Assembly: GCA_947168065.1 (NCBI GenBank)
Contig: CAMVKH010000003.1
Location: 186,001 to 250,000, forward strand
Direction of reading: 5' to 3'
DNA length: 64,000 nt
Source: an uncultured Bacteroidales bacterium
GTDB lineage: Bacteria; Bacteroidota; Bacteroidia; Bacteroidales; UBA932
The notes beneath the pieces are model-generated. The model ran no database searches. It was given only the letters and a program-made list of their open reading frames with translations, and had not been told where the DNA came from. Shown in pieces: positions 54,020 through 62,994 of the stretch. Numbering within the stretch: position 1 is the first letter of the stretch; the number at the start of each line of letters is the position of its first letter. The translations under genes and the position numbers were made by a program.

Positions 54020-56086
54020 ATGAAAGCCGTCAGACTGCTGATCTGCCTTGCCGCAATGGCGTCCCTCCTGGTTTCGTGCCATGAGCCCGAGCCTGAGAAA
54101 GAGCCGGTTACGGTATCTGTCTCCCCTTCATCCCTGTCGTTTGGCGCCGAAGGAGGGTCAGCCGCGCTCAACGTTTCTTCCAACGGATTGTGGTATGCCC
54201 GCGCCGATGCATCGTGGATCAACCTCTCTTCCACCTCCGGTTCCGGCGCCGCGACCCTGCAGGTAACCGCCTCTCCCAACAGCGGTGACGCCCGCACCGG
54301 CACGATTACCTTCGAGACCTCCGACCAGACGGCTACGGTCAGCGTTTCCCAGCTGATGTTCGTCAAGGCCGATCCGGTCCAGAAGACCATCCGCGAAGTC
54401 CGCGCCCTCTACCCGGGCAAAGATTACACGATCACCGAGGATATCTTTGTGGAAGGACTGGTAATCAGCGATTACCGTCGTGATACCGACGGCGGCCTGA
54501 ACAACTACTCCTCCGCCAAGACCATCATCATCTCCGACGGCGACGCCGGCCTGATGCTCTACTGCAAGGCCGACAACAAGACTTTCGCCCGCGGCCAGCG
54601 GGTGCGCGTGAACCTCAAGGACCAGATCCTTTCGGTCTATGCGGAAGGCGCCATCCAGGTAAACGGGCTTCCGCTCGACAACATCCTTTTCCTGGGCACG
54701 GCCACGCCCGAACCCAAGACCATCACGGTCGAGCAGCTCCTGACCGGTGAGTATGAATGCACCTACGTAGCCATCAAGGACGTGCAGGTCCGCTCCGAGT
54801 ATATGGGCAAGACCTTCTACACGGCCGCTGACAAAGGCACGATCGGCTTCGAAGACGCTTCCGGCCGGCAGTTCGACCTCTTCACTTCGCAATATGCGAT
54901 CTTCGGTGCGGACGCCGTCCCTACGGGCAGCGGCACGCTCAAGGGCATCGCCGGCAAGTATTCTTCCCGCATCCAGGTAACCATCTCGGATAAAAACGAC
55001 TACGCCGGTCTCACCGGTGCCCGCTACGATACGGGCAGCTATTTCTCGCTCAAGCAGACGGAAGCCTCCGTCAGCGGCGACGCCGGCTCGTTCAGCGTCC
55101 TGCTTGCGGCCAACGTGCCCTGGAAGGCCTCCTCATCCCATTCCGACTTTACCGTGACGCCCGCTTCCGGCCAGACCGGCGGCGTGGTATCCATCGCATA
55201 TACGGAGAACCCGAGCACGAGCGAGTCCCGTTCGGCCGTGATCACCTTCACGACCGAAGACGCGTCTGTCAGCACGAAGGAACTCCGCTTGACGCTCACC
55301 CAGCAGCCGCTGGAGGCCCTGGTCGAGAGCCAGGTGCAGCCTTGGCTGGAGCTCCCCGCCGTCAAGAAGGAGGAGGGGAAGGGTTTCTTCAGCCACGACA
55401 TGACCTTCAACGACCAGCTGGTGCGTAACTACTCGTTCTGGTACGACCTCTCGAACCGCGTCTCCCTCTGGGTGGCCTATCCGCTCTATGACGGATTGAC
55501 CCGGGGTACTTCCCGTACCGACAAGTGGGATTACGATCCGATCGTCCCGCGCCGCTACCAGGGCGACGCCTCGCGCAGCTACACGGGCTACGACCGTGGC
55601 CACCAGCTGCCTTCGGCCGACCGTCTCTGCAACGCCGCGGCCAACGAGCAGACCTTCTACTTCACCAACATCACGCCGCAGAACGCCAATCTCAACCAGG
55701 GCATCTGGGAGACGCTGGAGTCACAGGTGCGCGGGCTCGTTTCCAGCTGCGACACGCTCTACGTGGTCACGGGCTGCGTGCTCACCACGGCGAATGATAC
55801 CGATATCCAATATGTGAAAGACGTGCAGGGCCGCGACGTGGCGGTGCCCAAGGCCTACTTCAAAGCGGTGCTCCGCTACAAGGCCGGCGAGGCCAACGGC
55901 GGCTATTCGGCCATCGGCTTCTGGCTCGAGAACAAGAGCTACGGCAGCCAGGTCATCAGCCGCAGCCAGGCCTTCAGCGTGGCCGAGATCGAGAAACGTA
56001 CCGGCTTCGACTTCTTCCACAACCTGAACGATACTTATGAAAAAGAGGCAGAGTCGAAATACGACCCTGCCGCATGGGGACTATAA
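54020..56086 (+). CDS. Lipoprotein with BACON, DUF5689-type and NucA-like nuclease domains
   Basis: This 688-residue lipoprotein starts at 54020 (lipobox LVSC, Cys20, then HEPEPEKEP, an acidic stretch compatible with surface display). Domains in order: BACON (about 28-112; LSFGAEGGSAALNVSSNGLWYARADASWINLS), DUF5689-type OB-like region (about 118-330), a second BACON-like sandwich (about 335-440), and a DNA/RNA non-specific endonuclease (about 445-688). The nuclease has the DRGH motif (Asp525-His528) and FTNITPQNANLNQGIWETLE, the Asn/metal region of the NucA/Serratia nuclease family. The promoter is TACCTTTG at 53988-53995. The next gene is an Oar-like TonB receptor 43 bases downstream. Confidence 0.88.
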   Translation: MKAVRLLICLAAMASLLVSCHEPEPEKEPVTVSVSPSSLSFGAEGGSAALNVSSNGLWYARADASWINLSSTSGSGAATLQVTASPNSGDARTGTITFETSDQTATVSVSQLMFVKADPVQKTIREVRALYPGKDYTITEDIFVEGLVISDYRRDTDGGLNNYSSAKTIIISDGDAGLMLYCKADNKTFARGQRVRVNLKDQILSVYAEGAIQVNGLPLDNILFLGTATPEPKTITVEQLLTGEYECTYVAIKDVQVRSEYMGKTFYTAADKGTIGFEDASGRQFDLFTSQYAIFGADAVPTGSGTLKGIAGKYSSRIQVTISDKNDYAGLTGARYDTGSYFSLKQTEASVSGDAGSFSVLLAANVPWKASSSHSDFTVTPASGQTGGVVSIAYTENPSTSESRSAVITFTTEDASVSTKELRLTLTQQPLEALVESQVQPWLELPAVKKEEGKGFFSHDMTFNDQLVRNYSFWYDLSNRVSLWVAYPLYDGLTRGTSRTDKWDYDPIVPRRYQGDASRSYTGYDRGHQLPSADRLCNAAANEQTFYFTNITPQNANLNQGIWETLESQVRGLVSSCDTLYVVTGCVLTTANDTDIQYVKDVQGRDVAVPKAYFKAVLRYKAGEANGGYSAIGFWLENKSYGSQVISRSQAFSVAEIEKRTGFDFFHNLNDTYEKEAESKYDPAAWGL

Positions 56087-56129
56087 CAACTATTTACTAT
56101 ACCTAATTATTTAACTTTTAAGAGCCTTT

Positions 56130-59100
56130 ATGAAAAAAACATTGAAGTGTTTTCTGGCTGCAGCAGCTTTCCTGCTGATGATTTTCCCGGCCATGGCACA
56201 GGTGACCACCTCGAGCCTCGCCGGCCAGATCGTCGATGAAAACGGCGAGCCTCTCATCGGTGCGGCAGTCATTGCCGTCCACACCCCTTCCGGCACGCAG
56301 TATTATGCCGTGACCAACGAAGACGGTCGCTATGCCATCCAGGGTATGCGTACCGGCGGTCCGTACGAAGTCACGATGTCGCTGATCGGTTGCCAGACCG
56401 TCGTTTTCCCCGACATCGTCCTTTCGCTGGCTGAGACGTATCAGCAGAACGCCGTGCTGAAGACCAGCACCGAGCTTCTTGCCGAGTCGATCGTCGTCGC
56501 CTCCGCTTCTTCGAAGTTCTCCACCGAGAAGACAGGTGCAGCCACCAACATCAACAATTCGCAGATCGTCAACCTGCCGAGCGTCTCGCGTTCCGTTACG
56601 GACGTGACCCGTCTGTCGCCGTACGGCGGCAACGGCATGAGCTTCGCCGGTAGCGACGGCCGTCTGGCCAACTTCACCGTTGACGGTGCGAACTTCAACA
56701 ACAACTTCGGTCTGAGCTCCAACCTCCCGGGCGGCGGCAACCCGATCTCCATCGACGCCATCGAAGAGCTCCAGGTCGTGATCTCGCCCTACGACGTCCG
56801 TCAGACCAACTTCATCGGCGGTGGTGTGAACGCCATCACCAAGTCGGGTACGAACACCTTCAAGGGCAGCGCCTACGTCTATCACCGCAACGAGAACATG
56901 CGCGGTGACACGGTCGAAGGCGAGCAGATCGGCGGCGCCCGCGCCAAAGACCGTTCGACGACCTACGGCTTCACCGCCGGCGGCCCGATCATCAAGAACA
57001 AGTTGTTCTTCTTCATCAACGGTGAGTATTCCAAGGTTCCGACGGTGGTCAACCGCTGGCAGGGTTCCGCCAACGGCGTAGCCGACCCGACCAACTACAT
57101 CTCCCGCACCCGTCTGGCCGACCTGCAGCGCGTGTCCGATTTCGTGAAGAGCAAATATGGCTATGACACGGGTTCCTGGACCGACTTCCCGGCCAACGAG
57201 AACAACATGAAGATCCTGGCCCGCATCGACTGGAACATCAGCAGCAAGCACAAGCTGGCCCTGCGTTACAACTACACCCGCAACAACGTGTGGAACTCGC
57301 CCAACGGTTCTTCGATGGACGGTGGCACGCGTATGTCCGGCGCCCGTATGTCGCAGTATTCCATGTCGTTCGCCAACTCGATGTATTCGATGAACAACCT
57401 GGTGAGCACCTGGTCTCTCGACCTCAACAGCCGTTTGACCGACAACCTGTCGAACCAGTTCCTGGCTACCTTCTCCAAACTCGATGACGTCCGCGGCACG
57501 AACTCCGACCAGTTCCCGTTCATCGACATCCTCGACGACACCCAGAGCAACAACTACATGGCCCTCGGTTATGAGCTGTTCACCTGGAACAACGCTGTCC
57601 ACAACACCATCGCCAACGTGAAGGACGATATCACCTGGTACAAGGGCGCCCACAAGGTGACCGCCGGTATCAGCTACGAGTACCAGATGGCTGACAACCA
57701 GTATATGCGTAACGGTACGGGTTACTACCGCTACCGTACGGTCGATGACTTCCTCAACGGTGCCGCTCCGGAAGTGGTCTGCTTGACCTACGGTTACGAC
57801 GGTGAGCAGTATCCTGCCGCCCGCGTCCAGTTCCACAAGGCCGGTATCTATGCCCAGGACGACTGGAACATCAACGACCGCTTCAAACTGACCGCCGGCA
57901 TCCGCTTCGATGCCCTGATCTTCGACAACGGCGACCTGATGACCAACAAGGCCATCTACGACCTGAACTACTATCCGAAGAAATATGACTACCAGGAGAC
58001 GCACATCGACACCGGTAAGTGGCCTACCTCGAAGGTGACCATCTCGCCGCGCGTGGGCTTCAGCTGGGATGTCTTCGGCGACAAGAGCTTCAAGGTACGT
58101 GGCGGTACGGGCCTCTTCTCGGGCCGTCTCCCGCTCGTGTTCTTCACCAACATGCCGACCAACGGCGGTCTGGTGCAGTATCAGGCACAGATCAACGCCC
58201 GCAACGCGGCTTCCCGCGGCTTCACGATGGACGAATTCGCCGGTGGCCTGGTGACCGATTCCCAGGGCAAGGCTACCATCGAGGCCCTCTACAACAAGCT
58301 GATCAAACTCGGTTATCCGAGCACGGTCCGTCCTGAGGACGGTACGGTTCCTTCCGCCGTCAACGGCGTGGATCCCAAGTTCAAGATGCCGCAGGTCTGG
58401 AAGAGCTCCATCGCTTTCGACTTCAGCCTCCCGACCTCCTTCCCGTTCACCTTCTCGGCTGAAGGTATCTTCAACAAGACCATCAACGCAGTCGCCATCT
58501 CCGACTGGAGTATGAAGGATGTGGCCGGTTTCGCCCGCTTCAACGGCGTCGACAACCGTCCGATCTATCCTGCCGGCTTCCGCAATGCCACCAAGGCCTT
58601 CGTCCTGGAGAACACCGATAAGGGTTACGGCTGGAGCGCCAGCGCCCAGGTCAACATCCGCCCGATCGAGAGCCTGAGCTTCATGGCCGCCTACACGCAT
58701 ACCGTGAGCAAGGAAATCACCGGTATGCCGGGTTCGGCTGCCGAGTCTGCCTTCACCTATGTGCCGACCAACGAAGGCCCGAACTACATCAAGCTGCACA
58801 ACTCGCAGTATGTGACGCCGGACCGCGTGGTTGCATCCCTGACGCACCACGACAAGAGCGGCAACCACTACAGCTTCATCTATGAGGCCTGGCGTGGCGG
58901 CTACAACTACAGCTACATGACCACCAACGATATGAACGGTGACGGCTACAACTACGACGCCCTCTACATCCCGACCGAGGATGAGGTCTCCAGCCGCCAG
59001 TTCCGCTTCGTCTCGATGGACGACCAGAACCGTTTCATGGACTTTGTCCGTCACGACAAGTACCTGAGCAAGCACATGGGTCAGTATGCGGAAGGTTACA

Positions 59101-59432
59101 GCGTCTACAGCCCGTGGGTCCACCGCGTTGACCTGAGCTACAAGCACGACTTCACCGTGAAGTGCGGCAACAACACCAACACGCTGCAGCTCTGCCTCGA
59201 TGTGAAGAACGTCCTCAACCTGTTCAACTCCAGCTGGGGTGTGAGCAAGTACCTCAACCCGGAAATCGGTTCCGACGCCCGTATCCTCAAGTATGAAGGT
59301 GTCGACGCCGACGGTTACGCTACCTTCTCCACGCCGAAGGCGGTCAGCGGCTCCACCGCTACCTTCGTTCCGAACCACGGAATCGGCCAGTGCTGGTATG
59401 CTTCTGTAGGTATCAAATATCTGTTCAACTAA
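56130..59432 (+). CDS. Oar-like TonB-dependent outer-membrane receptor
   Basis: This 1100-residue receptor has a signal peptide (to PAMAQ, about residue 24), a carboxypeptidase-regulatory domain (about 28-115; SSLAGQIVDENGEPLIGAAVIAV), a plug (about 118-235; SVTDVTRLSPYGG, FTVDGANFNNNFGL) and a large barrel that starts FIGGGVNAITKSGTNTFKGSAYVYH and ends SVGIKYLFN. This is the Oar/OmpA-type layout, distinct from SusC. Codon use is unusually uniform (GGT, CGT, AAC, GAC), as for a very highly expressed protein. It lies between a nuclease lipoprotein and an OB-fold lipoprotein, so nucleic acid fragments or nucleosides are candidate ligands (inference). Confidence 0.92.
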   Translation: MKKTLKCFLAAAAFLLMIFPAMAQVTTSSLAGQIVDENGEPLIGAAVIAVHTPSGTQYYAVTNEDGRYAIQGMRTGGPYEVTMSLIGCQTVVFPDIVLSLAETYQQNAVLKTSTELLAESIVVASASSKFSTEKTGAATNINNSQIVNLPSVSRSVTDVTRLSPYGGNGMSFAGSDGRLANFTVDGANFNNNFGLSSNLPGGGNPISIDAIEELQVVISPYDVRQTNFIGGGVNAITKSGTNTFKGSAYVYHRNENMRGDTVEGEQIGGARAKDRSTTYGFTAGGPIIKNKLFFFINGEYSKVPTVVNRWQGSANGVADPTNYISRTRLADLQRVSDFVKSKYGYDTGSWTDFPANENNMKILARIDWNISSKHKLALRYNYTRNNVWNSPNGSSMDGGTRMSGARMSQYSMSFANSMYSMNNLVSTWSLDLNSRLTDNLSNQFLATFSKLDDVRGTNSDQFPFIDILDDTQSNNYMALGYELFTWNNAVHNTIANVKDDITWYKGAHKVTAGISYEYQMADNQYMRNGTGYYRYRTVDDFLNGAAPEVVCLTYGYDGEQYPAARVQFHKAGIYAQDDWNINDRFKLTAGIRFDALIFDNGDLMTNKAIYDLNYYPKKYDYQETHIDTGKWPTSKVTISPRVGFSWDVFGDKSFKVRGGTGLFSGRLPLVFFTNMPTNGGLVQYQAQINARNAASRGFTMDEFAGGLVTDSQGKATIEALYNKLIKLGYPSTVRPEDGTVPSAVNGVDPKFKMPQVWKSSIAFDFSLPTSFPFTFSAEGIFNKTINAVAISDWSMKDVAGFARFNGVDNRPIYPAGFRNATKAFVLENTDKGYGWSASAQVNIRPIESLSFMAAYTHTVSKEITGMPGSAAESAFTYVPTNEGPNYIKLHNSQYVTPDRVVASLTHHDKSGNHYSFIYEAWRGGYNYSYMTTNDMNGDGYNYDALYIPTEDEVSSRQFRFVSMDDQNRFMDFVRHDKYLSKHMGQYAEGYSVYSPWVHRVDLSYKHDFTVKCGNNTNTLQLCLDVKNVLNLFNSSWGVSKYLNPEIGSDARILKYEGVDADGYATFSTPKAVSGSTATFVPNHGIGQCWYASVGIKYLFN

Positions 59433-59448
59433 TTAGCAAGACTGCGAT

Positions 59449-60948
59449 ATGAAAATCAAGAATATCCTTGTTTCCCTCGTTGCCACTTTGGCTCTCGCAG
59501 CCGGTTGCAACCAGCTTGAACCCGATCACTATCTCAGTGAAGTGAAGGTATCTTCTTCCTTCGTGGCCCTCAATATGGACGGCGGCTCCACCAGCATCAC
59601 GGTCGATGCGACGGAAGGCTGGTCCATCCCTACGGCTCCCGACTGGCTGACCATCAGCCCGACCTCGGGTGGCGCAGGTTCCGCGAACGTCACGTTCTCC
59701 GCAGGCAAGACGCTCGATGGCCGTACGGCTACGGTCGTCATCAACTGCGGTGGCAAGACCCAGAACATCAACATCATCCAGGGCCTGGCAGTGGTTTCCC
59801 CCGCTACCTGCGCCGAGGTGATCGCCGGTCCGGACAGCAAGACCTACCGGGTGACCGGTATCTGCACCAGAATCGCCAACACCAACTATGGCAACTGGTA
59901 TCTCCAGGACGCTACCGGTGAGATCTATATCTACGGTACGGTCGATGCCACGGGCAAGTACAACTGGGCCAGCTTCGGTATCGAAGTCGGTGACGAAGTG
60001 ACCGTCGAAGGTCCGAAGACCACCTACAGCGGTACGGTCGAGCTCGTCGACGCTTCGGTCATCAAGGTCAACAAGAGCCTCATCAAGGTCGCCGAGATCG
60101 ATCCGGAAAGCGCCGAGCTTCCGATCGAAGGTGGCGAATTCACCGTGAAACTCTCCAACAAGGGCTCGGGCGTGTATGTCGATGTCCCGGCTGATGCAGC
60201 CTCCTGGCTCTCCATCTCCTCGATCGCCGGCAATACCGTGAAGTTCAACGTTGCGCCCAACGAAGGCGGCGACCGCGCTACGACGATCGTCTTCAAGACC
60301 ACCGACGGCAAGAAGCAGTATTCCACCGAGCAGGCTATCTCACAGAAGGGTGCCATCATCGCATGCCCCATCGCCGACTTCCTCGCCGCTGAGGTAGGCA
60401 ATACCCAGTATCGCCTCACCGGTATCATCACCAGCGTGGCCAACGCCAGCTATGGCAACGTTTACATCCGCGACTGGTCGGGTGAGGCCTATGTCTATGG
60501 CATCGGCGCGAAGGGCGACTTCGAGAAACTCGGCCTGAAACCTGGCGACATCGTTACGCTCGTAGGCAAGCGCGGTGAGTACAAGGGCTCTGCCCAGATG
60601 ACCGGCGCACAGTTCGAAGACGTGATCCCCGTGACGGAAGTCAGCATCGCCGACTTCCTCACCAAGGAAGACAGCAAGGATGTGTACTATATGGTGAGCG
60701 GTGTGATCGATGAGATTGCCAACGACACGTACGGCAACCTCTACATCAACGACGGCGCGGGCAACCGCCTCTATGTCTATGGCTGCTACTCGGGTTATGG
60801 CGCTTCCGGCGACAACCGCAAGGGCTTCCTCGCAGAGGCAGGCATCGCTGTCGGCGACCAGTTGACGATGATCGGCTACAAGGATACCTACAAGGGCACC
60901 ATCGAGCTCTGCGGCGGTATCTACTTCAGCCACGTTCCGGCGAACTAA
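59449..60948 (+). CDS. BACON lipoprotein with three OB-fold-like repeats
   Basis: This 499-residue lipoprotein has lipobox AAGC (Cys20), a BACON domain (about 30-108; SSFVALNMDGGSTSITVDATEGWSI) and three repeats of an OB-like module: TYRVTGICTRIANTNYGNWYLQD, QYRLTGIITSVANASYGNVYIRD and YYMVSGVIDEIANDTYGNLYIND, each followed by a YVYG and a GDxxTxxGxKxxYKG strand. A second BACON-like sandwich lies between repeats 1 and 2 (about 210-300). OB folds often bind nucleic acids or oligosaccharides. It starts 16 bases after the Oar-like receptor and ends at a strong terminator. Confidence 0.82.
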   Translation: MKIKNILVSLVATLALAAGCNQLEPDHYLSEVKVSSSFVALNMDGGSTSITVDATEGWSIPTAPDWLTISPTSGGAGSANVTFSAGKTLDGRTATVVINCGGKTQNINIIQGLAVVSPATCAEVIAGPDSKTYRVTGICTRIANTNYGNWYLQDATGEIYIYGTVDATGKYNWASFGIEVGDEVTVEGPKTTYSGTVELVDASVIKVNKSLIKVAEIDPESAELPIEGGEFTVKLSNKGSGVYVDVPADAASWLSISSIAGNTVKFNVAPNEGGDRATTIVFKTTDGKKQYSTEQAISQKGAIIACPIADFLAAEVGNTQYRLTGIITSVANASYGNVYIRDWSGEAYVYGIGAKGDFEKLGLKPGDIVTLVGKRGEYKGSAQMTGAQFEDVIPVTEVSIADFLTKEDSKDVYYMVSGVIDEIANDTYGNLYINDGAGNRLYVYGCYSGYGASGDNRKGFLAEAGIAVGDQLTMIGYKDTYKGTIELCGGIYFSHVPAN

Positions 60949-60968
60949 ACAGCTACGCCTGAATCTCA

Positions 60969-61004
60969 GAAAGGACGATCCCTCGTGGGTCGTCCTTTCT
61001 TTTT
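60969..61004 (+). terminator. Intrinsic terminator of the nuclease/Oar/OB-fold operon
   Basis: A 10-base perfect stem (GAAAGGACGA at 60969-60978 with TCGTCCTTTC at 60990-60999), extended by CCC/GGG inside the loop, is followed by five T residues (61000-61004). This is a textbook intrinsic terminator 20 bases after the stop codon. Confidence 0.92.
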
Positions 61005-61091
61005 GCCGCAACTTTTTTGGGTTATCCTTTTGGCCTACCCCTTTTTGTGCGCTGCAATGTACGCATCAGTCAATCAACGCCTTATGGAACC

Positions 61092-61118
61092 TGATCCCCC
61101 TCTTTTTGAGGGGGATCA
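61092..61118. repeat. Perfect 11-base hairpin upstream of the shortened Oar paralog
   Basis: TGATCCCCCTC (61092-61102) and GAGGGGGATCA (61108-61118) are exact reverse complements around a TTTTT loop. It lies in the 237-base gap between the terminated operon and the next gene, about 50 bases upstream of the TATCTTTG box at 61171-61178. It could be a second terminator, an operator or a small repeat. Confidence 0.7.
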
Positions 61119-61185
61119 ACTGTTGTAAACAACTGATTGTCAATTGCGTCCGTTGCAGCGAAAAAAGTGTTATCTTTGTGGAACC

Positions 61186-62979
61186 ATGAAAAGAATATTC
61201 CTTCTGACCTTCCTGCTGCTTGCGCTGCCGATGGCGGCGCAGGTGACGACGGCCTCGATCGGCGGCCGCGTCGTCAATGAGAACGGCCCGCTTGAGGGTG
61301 TGACGGTAGTGGCTATCTATCAGCCGACCAACGCGCAGTATTACGCCACGACCGACCGCCATGGCTGGTACCAGCTCCTCGACGTGCAACCGGGCGGCCC
61401 CTATACGGTCAGGATTTTCTATATCGACAATAAACCGCTGACGGTCAGAAACCTATATACCTATTCCGGACAAAACACCCTCATCGACGCCGATCTGGAC
61501 GCCGGCACGACGCAGGTCCGTGTCGACGAGGCGGCCACTTCGCTTCGGCTGGGCCGGGACATGGGCGGTGGCGCGGTGCCCGTCTCTCCGCTGGGCTTCG
61601 ATCTGGTCAGCCAGCGGATCTACTCGCCGGTGGTCTTTGACGTACGGCAGGAAGCGCCGCTCGCAGGCGCGGCGCAGCAGTGGACGGTTCCCACCGGCGC
61701 CAATACCTTCCACGGCTCAGCCTATGGCTTTTATGGGATGGGGATTATGCCCGATGCGTATTCTTCCTATGCTCCTCCGGAGGGCCTGCCTGAAACGATC
61801 CGTCAATTGGGTCTTGGCGGCCTGACGCTGGCTTTGCCGCTCGGGAGCGAAGACTATCAGCTGTTTGGCGGCGTGGAGTATGGGACTGGCGGTTTGAGTG
61901 CGGCGGGTCGCTTTGACGGGCGGATCAATTCGGAGAATCGGCTGGAGATTTCGGGCGGCCGGCTGGCCGGGGGCCTGGGGGCCGCGGCCGGCGGAGCCGG
62001 CGCGGCTGGGCCGGAGGCCTGGGCGGCCGCGGCCTTCACCTCGCTGTTGGGCGAGCGCTCGTCCAACCGGGCGCAGGCCGGTTGGTACGGCTCGCCGATG
62101 GCGCGCCAATTGCGGCTGGCCGACGATTATACGCTGGCGGCGGGCCCGCAGCGGCTGCTGGCGGGCTTTCAACTTGCCCACCAAAACTTCCTGGCGGTCG
62201 ATTCGGCGGCTACCCGTTTCGACTTCTATCTGCAGGATGTCGTACGTCTTGGTCGCCGTATGACGATCCTCGGCGGCGTACGTTTCAGTTTTCCCTTCGC
62301 TTTCTCGCCGCGCCTGAGTCTCAACTATGATCTGCTGGGCAATGGCATTCTGGTGATGCGGGCCGGTACGGCCGTCTATGGCCGCCACGGCGAAGGTACC
62401 ATCTGGAAGAATCTGGCCGCAGTCGACACGCGGCTCCCGCTCGACATCCGTCTTACGCTCGAAGGCATCCTCGGCCAAAGCTGGCAGAAAGCCTTCCATA
62501 TCTCCAAACGCAATGTCCTCGACAGTCACTATGCGCTGACGGCTCGTCTCGAACGGCCTTTCTCGGATAATTTCTGGGCCCTGGCCTCCTATACGCACAG
62601 CGACGGGATGCCCTTCAACTGCCTTTCCGACAACGCCATGCAGGCGGCTGCCCTTACGCAGGGCGACCGCCCGGTCCGCGACCGCCTGATGGCCGGCTTC
62701 TCCTATAAAGTCGCATACCTGAGTCGGCTGGCCACGACCCTGGCCGTCTTCTACGACGGCTGCAATTTGACCGACAACCTCTCGCCGGCCTCCTTCTCCT
62801 GGCAGAACAACTACGAAGCCCGTCTTTCTCAAGACATTATCTTCTCCGCTGCCGGCCGCGACCATACCCTCCAGCTCACCGGCTATGTCCGCCGCGGCCC
62901 TTCTGTTGTACCTACCGTCTCTACCGGAATCACCGCACCGACCACCACCTTCCTCGTCGGTCTGCGCTATTTCCTCTGA
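61186..62979 (+). CDS. Shortened Oar-like outer-membrane protein with reduced plug domain
   Basis: This 597-residue protein is a diverged paralog of the receptor at 56130. The N-terminus aligns closely (VTTASIGGRVVNENG against VTTSSLAGQIVDENG, then AQYYATTDRHGWYQL), and TGANTFHGSAYGFY matches the barrel start SGTNTFKGSAYVYH. Between these the usual plug of about 110 residues is reduced to about 48, without the VDGAN-type motif. A Gly/Ala-rich insert (about residues 262-285) lies in the barrel part, which ends LVGLRYFL. The start at 61186 gives the signal peptide; a TATCTTTG box ends 7 bases upstream. It may be a passive pore or decaying receptor. Confidence 0.75.
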   Translation: MKRIFLLTFLLLALPMAAQVTTASIGGRVVNENGPLEGVTVVAIYQPTNAQYYATTDRHGWYQLLDVQPGGPYTVRIFYIDNKPLTVRNLYTYSGQNTLIDADLDAGTTQVRVDEAATSLRLGRDMGGGAVPVSPLGFDLVSQRIYSPVVFDVRQEAPLAGAAQQWTVPTGANTFHGSAYGFYGMGIMPDAYSSYAPPEGLPETIRQLGLGGLTLALPLGSEDYQLFGGVEYGTGGLSAAGRFDGRINSENRLEISGGRLAGGLGAAAGGAGAAGPEAWAAAAFTSLLGERSSNRAQAGWYGSPMARQLRLADDYTLAAGPQRLLAGFQLAHQNFLAVDSAATRFDFYLQDVVRLGRRMTILGGVRFSFPFAFSPRLSLNYDLLGNGILVMRAGTAVYGRHGEGTIWKNLAAVDTRLPLDIRLTLEGILGQSWQKAFHISKRNVLDSHYALTARLERPFSDNFWALASYTHSDGMPFNCLSDNAMQAAALTQGDRPVRDRLMAGFSYKVAYLSRLATTLAVFYDGCNLTDNLSPASFSWQNNYEARLSQDIIFSAAGRDHTLQLTGYVRRGPSVVPTVSTGITAPTTTFLVGLRYFL

Positions 62980-62994
62980 TTTTAAAACAGTTGT

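Noticed and set aside
56118-59378. A 1086-residue open frame on the minus strand, opposite the Oar-like receptor gene
   Set aside because: It is a mirror of strongly biased high-GC codons on the plus strand; the plus-strand protein has signal peptide, regulatory, plug and barrel motifs, while the minus frame has no recognisable domain and no promoter.
56130-60948. SusC/SusD pair
   Set aside because: The receptor follows the Oar pattern and the partner lipoprotein has BACON and OB-like repeats, not the TPR-rich SusD fold.
61186-62979. The shortened Oar-like gene as a pseudogene
   Set aside because: The frame is open over 597 codons with signal peptide, promoter and a proper barrel C-terminus; only the plug is reduced.
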